The notes beneath the pieces are model-generated. The model was not told the DNA's origin, ran no database searches, and worked only from the letters and a program-made list of their open reading frames with translations. 64,000 nt of DNA, from contig CP085833.1 of the NCBI GenBank assembly GCA_020809705.1, forward strand, positions 2,356,001-2,420,000. The letters run 5' to 3'. The position numbers were made by a program, and so were the translations under genes. This document shows, piece after piece, positions 54,818 to 64,000 of this stretch (position 1 is its first letter; the number at the start of each line of letters is the position of its first letter). This DNA is from Calonectria ilicicola (lineage: Eukaryota > Ascomycota > Sordariomycetes > Hypocreales > Nectriaceae).

Positions 54818-57082
54818 AAGCTCTCATTCACTGAAGCGCAAGCATCATGGCTGCACCCGATGGCGCATTCTTTCAAGTGTCATGACACAGAGCAGAGACG
54901 GTTCAAGATTAATGGGAAATGCATGTATTTGGTGATTGAGCAACACTGGCAGGTTCTTAGTGATAGCAGTTACAAGTAGGCGCATTGGCTAAGACCAAGG
55001 TCAGCCGCTGTCGCCAGGACAGGGATGAGTACCCTCTCTTGAAGCCCTAGTGGCGCTGGTTGGTTGAACACGATGACACCAGCAGTGCAGCTCGTAAACG
55101 ACAATGGATGGTGGCGATTATGCCACGTGTGAGATTGGGGAACGAACCTAATGAGTGAGTAGCTGAGAAAGTGCACTAAATCCCTAGTATCGCGTGGAAA
55201 TATGCGTCTGAGTTGGATGAGCGTGACGAACCTGTAGGGTGGCATCACGAGGGGGAAACATCCCTTGTTGGTCCCAATTGGACTGAGACAACGCAGAGCA
55301 ATTTAGAACATTCAAGCCTGTCCCCATGAGTTTCAAGTGCTAGTTGATGCATGCCCACAAGTTACAGTGCAGCACATGTATGTCATGGATTTGAATAAAC
55401 GGGCAAATCGTCCCCAAAGCAGAATCCAATGATCAGTTGATCTCTGCCAAACTGCCATTGGCTTGACGCCAAGCACGTTGAAGGCGAGTCTGACCGCTCT
55501 CCGTCCCTGCGCCATGCGACAGTGTCATCCAGTCATCCAGGGGACGCACCTACAAGCGGGGATGCACTCTTGGCAAAAGATGTCATTAGAAGAGAAGAGA
55601 AGATTATCATAAGCGATGCCGATATGGTGTGCGGTTCACTCAAGGTTTGGTTAGTCGGGCCTGACACAATTAAGAATTGTCGGTTTGGCTTTGTATTACA
55701 TCAGCTTGGATGGAGTAGGTGTGAGCTGAGCGCTGCCACGACGGCGGCGGCGACGACGACGACGACGACGACAAAATGGATACCTCTGCAGTGAACACGC
55801 GACATGTCTTGGGAGCGGCCGCATTGTTACTTTCCCCGGATGAATCACCCCTTGGGAGTCTTCAAATCAGGTCTTTGAGCTCGCAAGTGATGCGCATCGG
55901 GAACAATGGCATTTCATTCCAGACCCAGTCCCCGTCACAGTCCCGCAGAGATCCTCAGAACAGGCCCCACGAGGGGGCTTGAAAGGGCATAGCCTGGGAT
56001 CAGGCATCGATTAGGGCGCTATCTTCGCTGAGCGAGACCCTATGGACAACCTACGGGCAACCTACGACAATGACACTCCAGCATTGATTGGCCGCTCGAA
56101 ACCCCTGGAAACTCTCCAGAGCATTTGGGCTGCGGGCCCTGCTGAGGGGAACCGCCTCGTTCTTTGTGAGCTCGTCCCTACGAGGCGATGTGGCCTGTGA
56201 GTCGTGGCTACATGAGGGCACTTTGACGACCTGTCAACCGTATCTCCCTCGAGCTGCAGCATACGCATTCAACAGTGGGTTCATGGGTGCTCTGATGCTC
56301 TGAATCGCAGCTTAGCATGTCCCCTAGGCGACGGAGTCAAGGACGCAGGAAAAAAAGAAAAAGAACTATATTGCAAATGGTCCAGAGTGCTGGAGGGGCT
56401 TTGATTATTGACACTGTAACGGGTGTCAGAGTGGAAAAAGTGTGGCGCGTGCGCTTCAGTCAAAGCAGTGGGCAAAAAAAGACAAAAAAAAAAAACATCT
56501 GCCCCCAGCAGTCTCCACGCTTCCTCTTCTCTTCTTGTTTCCCTCCAGCCCACAGCATCACGGCACTGCCGCGCCAATTCCCCTCCCCCTTCTGGGTGCT
56601 TGCCGTCTTCTTTCATCTTTCTTCCGGCATCTGTTCTTCCCGTTTTTCTCCTTTCGCAGGTCCAGGCTTCGGCTTCGCTACGCATTCCCCGCCAACCTCT
56701 CCCTCGTGACGTTGACGTTCCGCCTCCCGCTTTGCGCTGCTTGCTTCACAGCCTCGTTACTCAGCGACGTCTCAACTCCCATCCCGACGCCGCTCGATAA
56801 CAGCCACTCTCCCGAACGACCGCTTGTTCTTGGCGTGCTCGACTTGACCCCAGCGACTCATATATCCGGTTGCGCAGTTGCCATTTGGCTCATTCGCCTT
56901 TGCCAATCTCAGTCAGCCCGACTCACACAGAGTCCGCCCGAGCTTCGTGCCCGTCGATAATCCCCACCTGTCCTCGAAAAAAAGACCAGGAGAAAGTGCC
57001 AAACGGCCTCTCGTCTCAAGAACATTTGACTCCCGACCAAACAAGACACGCAAGACACGAGACACTGTGACTTTCACTAGCC
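54818..57082. other. Spacer of 2.3 kb with the eIF2A upstream region
   Basis: Both flanking genes are on the + strand. A CGA/GGC repeat lies at 55741-55772. A 68-codon frame (55776-55982) starts right after it in good context, but has no recognisable domain. The last 600 nt (from about 56,480) are pyrimidine-rich, typical of an eIF2A leader. There are no RNA genes. Confidence 0.45.
55741..55772. repeat. GGC/CGA trinucleotide repeat
   Basis: GGC units run directly into seven CGA units, in non-coding DNA. Confidence 0.7.
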
Positions 57083-59187
57083 ATGGCGTCTCCGCTGCAG
57101 TTTGCCTACCGAACCCAGAAGACCATCGGCATCTTTGATGCTGCGCCAGTCTACGAGCCTCTCGCTGGGTTCACCAAGCCTGAGGGCAACCTCAGATGCT
57201 GTGCCTACTCTTCTTGTGGTCGTTTCTTCGGCTGGGCCTCTCCCGAGGCTGTCAATGTCGTTGATACTGCCATCGGCCAGCTGATCCTCAACCTGCCCAT
57301 TCCCAACGTCCTTGAGCTTGGCTTCTCTCCCCGCGGCACCTATGTCATTACATGGGAGCGTCCGGGCAAGGATGAGGCTGGTGATGCGACCAAGAACCTC
57401 AAGATTTGGCGTGTTGTCGAGGAAGGCGTTGCTCCTGAGGACAAGCAGCCTGTGGGCCGCTTCGTCCAGAAGCAACAAGGAGGCTGGAACCTCCAATACA
57501 CGGCTGACGAGATGTACTGCGCTCGCCTCGTTTCCAACGAGGTCCAGTTCTACGAGAGTCATGATCTCTTCAAGGTGTGGAACAAGCTGCGAGTTGAGGG
57601 TGCCTCCAACTTCGCGCTCGCTCCCGGTATCAAGAACCACGCAGTCGCCGTTTTCATCCCCGAGCGTAAGGTAAGCCACTACGCCATCTGACTTCTTATC
57701 TATTAATCAACTGGTGGTTGCTGACTTGCTTGTCTTAGGGCCAACCTGCTGCCGTCAAGGTGTTCAACGTCCCCCTCTTCAACAACCCCATCTCCCAAAA
57801 GACTTTCTTCAAAGGCGACAAGGTTCAGCTGAAGTGGAACAAGCAGGGCTCCAGCCTCTTGGTGCTGGCCCAAACCGATGTTGATCGTTCCGGCAAGAGC
57901 TACTACGGCGAAACTACACTGTATCTGCTCAGCACAACCGGCGCCTTCGATGCTCGCATCACCCTGGACAAGGAGGGACCCATCCATGACGTATCTTGGT
58001 CTCCAAACTCGAAAGAATTTGGAGTTGTTTACGGCTACATGCCGGCCAAGGCCACCATCTTCAACCACCGAGCCGTTGCGACGCACTCGTTTCCCATTGC
58101 GCCCCGAAACACCATCACATTCTCACCCACCGGGCGATTTGTATTGGTTGCTGGCTTTGGTAACCTTGCTGGTCAGATTGATATCTACGATCTTGAGAAG
58201 GACTTCCGCAAGATCACCACCATTGAGAGCGGAAATCCCAGTGTTTGCGAGTGGAGCCCTGACAGTCGCTATATCATGACTGCAACCACGTCCCCTCGCC
58301 TGCGCGTTGACAATGGTGTCAAGCTGTGGCACGTCAGCGGCGGCATCATGTACCATGAGGATATGGTTGAGTTGTACCAGGTGGTCTGGCGCCCGCAGGC
58401 CCCGGAGGCGATTGCTGCCGGCGACCCGCTTACCCCCGTGCCGACCCCACATGCTTCGGCGACTACCTACCTTGGTACCGTCAAGACTCCCAGCAAGCCA
58501 GCGGGTGCGTATCGTCCTCCTGGTGCTCGTGGTCTGGCTACACCGCTGCACTTTAAGCGTGAAGATGAAGGTGGCGCTGCCCATGTTGTGAGCAACGGGA
58601 CCCCTAACGTTGGCCCCAATGGCTTTGGACGTCCGCGTCGCGCTATTCCTGGTGCTGAATTTTCTGAGCCAGCCCCTGCGGTTGTAAGGACCGTCCCAGG
58701 AGCCGAGCCCATGGGCGATGAGAACTCGTCCAAGGCAAAGAACAAGAAGAAGCGCAACAAGAAGGGTGGTCAAGGTGAGCCCAATGGCGGGGCCAGCCTT
58801 GCTCCTCCCCCTCGTGATTATGGCGCTGGCTCTGGCAGCGAAGGTCGCAGCCCTGAGCGACGAGGAGGTCCTGGTGGCCACAGCCACCATCGAAGCCAGT
58901 CCCGCAACAACGGCGGCCGCAGCCGCAGCAACACCCAACGCGGAAACGGCAATGGCAACGCCAATAACAATGGCCCTCCTCACAATGCCCCCACTGGTCC
59001 CGCTGCCGATGCTGGTCAGAACCCTAACGCAAAGAAGATCCGCAGTCTTCAGAAGAAGGTTCGTGCCATTGAGGACCTCGAGATGCGTCTAGCCGGTGGC
59101 GAGAAGCTGGAGGACACCCAGCTTAAGAAGATCAACACCAAGTCTAGCGTGCTTAAGGAGCTGGACCAGCTGGAAAAGGAGAACTAA
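57083..59187 (+). CDS. Eukaryotic translation initiation factor eIF2A
   Basis: Two exons (57083-57670, 57739-59187) with a 68-nt intron give 678 residues; the animal protein is about 585. The N-terminal WD40-like beta-propeller is evident in repeats such as FAYRTQKTIGIFDAAP, LKIWRVVEEG and GPIHDVSWSPNSKEFGVVYGYMPAKATIFNHR, with ITFSPTGRFVLVAGFGNLAGQIDIYDLEK as the best-conserved block. A C-terminal part with PHASATTYLGTVKTPSKPAGAYRPPGARG precedes a Gly/Asn/Arg-rich linker (NNGGRSRSNTQRGNGNGNANN) and ends in a coiled-coil-like helix (KIRSLQKKVRAIEDLEMRLAGGEKL). eIF2A can bring initiator tRNA to the 40S independently of eIF2 and is non-essential in yeast. The codon bias is moderate to strong, in line with high expression. 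Confidence 0.95.
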
Positions 59188-60469
59188 GGCTCGAGCAAAA
59201 CAAGACAAAAGTCAGCTTGCATACATTGTATGAGTCGACCTAGTGTGTCTTGGTGCTAGAAGTTTCTTTTTTTGGAATCTATAGGGAAGAGAAAGGATCG
59301 GGAGTGTTCACTATAAGGGGCGAAGGTCGCCATGTTTGCTGTTCAGGCGTATTCGTTGGACAAACTACAGGATGTGAATAGGTTGGCGTTCACATATCTC
59401 GTGGTTAAGAGTCAAATCGGGTGGGCCAAGTTTGGGCTAGGTCAGGACTACAACAAAAAGCGGCAACTCTCGGTGATACATGTTGGACCGGACTAGTGTG
59501 TCTGTAGTGAATGATGCGGAAATAAAAGAGAAATCAATAATTACTCAAGCTGGGCTCGATTGTCCCGTGAATGAATGTTGGTGGTTGCTAATTTTATTGC
59601 GATTGCCAACTCCTGAATATCTACCCTGTACACATTTACAACCTTGACAGTTACTCACTAAAGCTCTCTTGGTCCTTTTTTTTTTTTGTCCTTCTCCCAT
59701 AAACAAACAATATTGGTAGGGCTAAATCCTACGTCTAGTAAAATTTAATTACCATGGCTACCCCATTCAATGTCAACCTAGTTCCGCTTTTCCGTTCCAC
59801 TCCACTGCCTGGACTGACATGGGACCATCCGATGTGCACGTTCGTACATAGCTATGTACCCTGAACACCTTCTCACGATTACATCCGTTTAGTATGTGTC
59901 CTATGAACCCCCCCTTCCCCCCTAAAAATTCACGTGAAACTTATAGTTGCCGTGCTTTACCAAGCCTTGATACTGAAATATGAAGAAGATACAAAAAGAA
60001 ACAAGACCATTCATGCAATGGATGGGACTCTATTGGTGCCAGCCAACATTTCACATTTAGTGTGGGGTGACGAGGGGTCGCAATATCCCCAGATTTTTTT
60101 TTATGCAGGGTTGCTCACGTGGGGATCGGCCCAGCCTGACCCGTTCAGTTGAGGTCGCAACGACCGTATGGCCTCTTTGGGTTATCCGAACAGAAACATG
60201 CATATTCCGAATTCCGCACCAGACCTCTCTCCATGTCGGCGGAAGTTCCGGTGCTTTTGTTTTTTTTTTGCGCCTTGTCAGTCCATTTCACCTCGCCTAA
60301 TTTTTTTTTCTTCTCAATTTTTCTTTTACCTCTCTTTCCAACTAGTTGGGGAGATATTGTAACAAATCTTGGTATCATTTATTAACATTAAGCACTTTTA
60401 TTTACCGCGCTGACCCGAGACCCTTTTCCTACCCCAACCTTCATTCATAACCAAAGCCGGTTGAAGAAC
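59188..60469. other. Spacer between convergent eIF2A and MFS genes
   Basis: AATAAA at 59521-59526 is a candidate poly(A) signal for eIF2A. T-rich runs occur at 59680 and 60260. Short overlapping frames near 60100-60400 have no domain. No RNA gene is seen. Confidence 0.5.
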
Positions 60470-62439
60470 CTAGACCTCCTGAATCCGAGAATCCGCGGAC
60501 TTTTCCTGAACCGAACTGTCCGTGGAGTTTTCCAAAACTCCGTCATTCTCCGCTGCTTCCCTTGCCCTTTTATTCTCCAACTTCTTCTGCGCTCTTGCTC
60601 TCTTAGCATCCATCCTGTCTTGTTCCTCCCGCAGTTGCCGGATGGTTGGGCTCTTTGCTCGAATCTTGGCACCATACCTCCAGAAGATGAATGGGATCGG
60701 GATCATGACGACTTCGAGCAGTCCCAGGAGAGTACCTGCCCACTGAGGTGTCATGGCTGCATACATCTTGGGTCCTGCGAGAGGGAGCGTGGCGCCAAAG
60801 ACACTGCGCATGACAGCATTGCCAGCCAGAGCACTGGCGGCATAGATTGTGTAAGTTCCAGCAACGTAGTTGGAGGCATAGATGAAGCTAAGAGTGTTGC
60901 CGCAGCTGAATGGAATACCAAAAGCAATTGGAACCGCCCAGTGGATCGAAGTGGGAAGTCCCGTCCAAGAAAAGACAAGCTGTCCGATTGGAGTGAGGAT
61001 GGAGCCGATAGCCATGATCATGGCGATTGCTTCAGGCGGAGCTCGGCCAGTCTCTGGATCTCGTGGCTGAGCGTTGACGAGTTTCCGGAGGAGAGGTTCA
61101 CAAAAGATGGCAACCAGCGTGCCGATACCGATACCAACAAACGACAGACCCGACATGCCTGGGCTCCAACCACGATGCTGCCTGAAAATGATGGGGTATG
61201 CTACGAAACAAAGGTATAGAATGGCATAAACCACAGAGATCCTGTGTCGAGTTAGGATATGGCGTTGTCTCAAAGCAAAAAGCATGAAACATGGCTAAAC
61301 TTACCAAATGTTCAGGAACCACAATATGGGCTCGGTTGCAAACATAGTAAAGGGGCGGCTCAGGTTGATCTTGAGAAGCTGCAGTGACGATACCTTTTGA
61401 TCGTACTGGCACCAGTACCGGGGATCGTCATTCTCCTTACGAAGCCGCGCAGCCTTGCGTCTAAGAACTGCTGGGTGATATGTCTCCTTGCAGGTTGCCA
61501 TCATGGCAACTCCTACACCGCCAAGGATCAAAACTATCCAGCTATCCCATCGCCATCCAAGGTACTGGTAAACAAATCCTCCAATGATGGGCCCGGTGGA
61601 TGGCCCGTTGAGTGGGGCGATTGACCACAGAGACATGATAAGGGCGAGATAGTCAGGGTTGGCAATATCAACGATACTTCCAGGGCTGTTGGAGATCATT
61701 GCTGCCCCGAATAACGCGCTGGATGGAAACTAGGTCAATTGCTATACACATTTGGGATGGGGTCCAGTGACACTTACCCAAAGAATCTCACAACCAGAAT
61801 CTCGGTCAGCGAGGTGGCGAGAGCGCATGGGATTACGAGAACCAGCCAAATTACCAGGCAAACCATGTACACGGGCTGGCGGCCGAACAACTCGCTCATT
61901 GGAGCAACGACGAGACTTCCCGCTGCCAGTCCAAGCATGTATGTGGTCATGCCCAGTGTCGCAACAGTGTTGGACACATTGTATTCCGCCATGATGCCTG
62001 GAACCGAAGATGTATAGCAAGTGCTATACAAGACAACAACCCATGTTGTATAGGCGATGGCAATGGTAATCCAGGTGCGGTACCAAAATGGCCAGTTTCT
62101 GGGGTTTTCCGGGTCGCCCTCCTCAAAAATGACTTCGTACTCGGGTGGTCGCGAGGCGGCGCTCGCAATGCTGGTTCCGGTCCTGGTGTAGGTGATGGGT
62201 TCGCGAGCTTCGCGTTCAGCGTCGGTCTCGACATCATGTGTCTGAACATGCTCAAGGGCATCGAGGATCCCTGGTTCTCGCGAGCGTTGTGTTGAGTAGC
62301 TGGGTCGACTTCGTTGAGAACCAACTGTCTTGATGGGTTCCAAGACTGGCGAGTCGGTTGTGGAAGATGAACAAGACGACACTGTCGAGTGTGTCTCGGC
62401 GCGAGCCGACGCTGACGCCTTTTCGAGTTCCTCGGCCAT
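60470..62439 (-). CDS. MFS transporter, DHA1 (drug:H+ antiporter-1) type
   Basis: Three exons (62439-61778, 61718-61305, 61241-60470) give 615 residues. A disordered N-terminus of about 120 residues ends in the DPENPRNWPFWYRTW motif typical of fungal DHA1 proteins. Helices follow: the first half contains the motif A-like sequence APMSELFGRQPVYMVC and a GPIIGGFVYQYLGWRWDSW region (motif C-like); the second half has FVAYPIIFRQHRGWSPGMSGLSFVGIGIG and a C-terminal charged tail rich in Arg/Lys/Glu. The family exports drugs, polyamines or small toxic compounds in exchange for protons at the plasma membrane; the substrate cannot be predicted. ATG 62439 (MAEELEKAS) was preferred to an upstream in-frame start at 62511. 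No biosynthetic genes are nearby. Confidence 0.94.
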
Positions 62440-64000
62440 GGCGTGATTGTCGCTCTCGGCGGCAATGGATGTGGGTGGGTGCAGAGATAAGTCACAGTTG
62501 AAGAGGAGCAAGAGCCTCTAGATGCTATCAATTAGGGCGAACGGATGAAACATTTCACGATGAAACTTAGCATAGCTAGACGAAAAGAAGAAAAAAAACG
62601 GCGACCGGTTGGTAAGCTATAAGAAGAATGACGGGATAAATCCTTGGCACAAGCTTGGGATCTTAGGCGAAAACCAGTTCCGGCCGGAAGAGGACCCTGG
62701 CAACGACTCCTCGCAGGGAGTTCCGACCGATGCGGCACCGATGCCGCTGCCCCATCCATCACTAACACAACCTGGCTAGGCACGAACGTTTTGGTAGAGG
62801 GAAGAGGGAGCGGGAACAGCGCCGGACATGAGATTGGCGTAGGATGGTGTGGAAAAGTGGAGGTGGAAGAGCGTGGTGGATGGATCATGGGACCAGGGCC
62901 ACGATGTAATTCTCATTTATCACGGCCTGAGGTGGAGCGAAGAGTGGAGGGGCATCTTACCAGAGTGGCCAGAAAATATCTGTCGCACCTTGTTAAGCGG
63001 GATCAGGGATAGGGGGGACCGGGAAAGTCTTGACCCTGGGGAAGGGAAGCTGACGACGAGATTATACAATGGAATTGCTTGAGGTCGTTGGACGGAGCAT
63101 TTGTCGTTTACCACGATGCGATGCGCGCACTAAGTTAGTGTGTGGATCTGCCGAGGCACAAGGCGGTGCTGGTGCTGGGATTTTTTTGTTCTGGAAGAGC
63201 TTTTGGCTGGGCGGGTAGTGGGTATATCACATCATTTCATTTCACTCAGCAGCTAGTTTTTCAACTGCCTGCTGTCTGGGTTAATTATCCCAGTAGTACC
63301 CAAAGGGAAAAAGAAGAAGAAAAGTGTTTATGCCCGATGAGCAACCAAGGCGTGTGGATAAACATCTGGATTCCCACATTGCGGCAATGGAGATGCGGTG
63401 CACACCATTCCGCACCCGAGGCCCCCCCCCTGGACTTCGTATTTTATTTCCTGATCGGTAGCGTACCCGCCCTTATCTCTCAAAGTACAGACAGGAGTCA
63501 AAACAAAGAGAAAAAAAAAAAACGGCCAGCACCCCTGCGGACTGTGCATCTTGCGTGAGCAGCAACTCTATTCACGTGGGGGGGAGGGCCCTTTCTCTCT
63601 TGCAATCCTGCCGACTATGGTCCCGCGTTGCCGATACGGGCCCCGTCTCGGTGCCGAAGCCCGTCTTCGGCCGGGAGGTAGATCGAGGTTCGTGGTGTGT
63701 GGATGGATGGCTGACCGCCGCTCTGTGGCTTGCGGCTGATGGGTGGACGAACGAACTAGCGGGCACAGTTGCACTGTTTACGTTTGAACATGCATGGGAT
63801 CAAGTGGTTGTTGATGAGACGAGATGCGACTCAATTAAAACAATTAATTATTGGCAGTATAAACAAATTGCCCCAGCTGCCGTAGCCACGAAACCACTAC
63901 CCGAGAGTGTCTCTTTTTTTCCCCGACTGGCTCCCATACAAACAAACGTTTATGCATTAATCATGTACCGGTTGCCAGCGGCCGATCGGGTTGGTCGAAA
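62440..64000. promoter_or_regulatory. MFS upstream region to window end
   Basis: The first several hundred bases upstream of the MFS start must include its promoter. The remainder has homopolymer runs (C-run at 63422-63430, A-run near 63510) and short chance frames. No gene can be supported up to base 64,000. Confidence 0.45.

Noticed and set aside
12777..62439. A secondary-metabolite cluster built from the VOC, lipase and MFS genes
   Set aside because: The three genes are 20-30 kb apart among housekeeping genes, and no core enzyme (PKS, NRPS, terpene synthase) is present.

Overview
The window looks like nuclear DNA of a filamentous ascomycete, most likely a Sordariomycete and perhaps in the order Hypocreales. 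The evidence is genes in both orientations with one to four short introns (about 45-130 nt, GT...AG), 0.4-3.7 kb spacers rich in homopolymer runs and short simple repeats, and fungus-specific families such as POM152, HPC2, VPS74 and UTP22. The order-level guess is inference from gene content. I see no rRNA, tRNA, CRISPR array or intact transposon. All coordinates and splice sites were read by eye; where a spliced model is given, the exon sum is a multiple of three and the junctions restore a continuous family-like protein.

Left part (1-23.5 kb): the 3' end of an F-box/YccV-type gene (+); a UCH family C12 deubiquitinase (-) divergent from the nucleoporin POM152 (+); the SSU-processome factor UTP22 (-), convergent with POM152; a VOC/glyoxalase-fold protein with a long disordered N-terminus (+); mitochondrial succinyl-CoA:3-ketoacid CoA transferase with strong codon bias (+); an unrecognised, possibly F-box-like protein (+); a disordered orphan (+); and a PDAP1/PP28 protein (+).

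Middle (23.5-43 kb): an AT-rich non-coding stretch; the SURF6 protein RRP14 (+); the Golgi PI4P effector VPS74/GOLPH3 (-); an unknown two-helix membrane protein (-) divergent from mitochondrial IF2 (IFM1, +); the 18S rRNA acp-transferase TSR3 (-); a four-helix MARVEL-like membrane protein (-); and a class 3 lipase (-).

Right part (43-64 kb): the clathrin adaptor GGA (+); the HIR-complex subunit HPC2 (-) divergent, across 3.7 kb, from the RPAP1/RBA50 protein (+); eIF2A (+); and a DHA1-type MFS transporter (-).

The genes are mostly housekeeping. The one visible functional theme is ribosome biogenesis and translation (UTP22, RRP14, TSR3, IFM1, eIF2A), with two Golgi-sorting genes (VPS74, GGA). 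There is no biosynthetic gene cluster and no convincing new multi-gene system. The points most worth a second look are the uncharacterised proteins (31.5, 38.6, 17.6 and 19.9 kb), possible intron-retention isoforms of HPC2 and GGA, and a few non-coding structures: an 11-bp inverted repeat, a G-quadruplex motif and tandem repeats near promoters.
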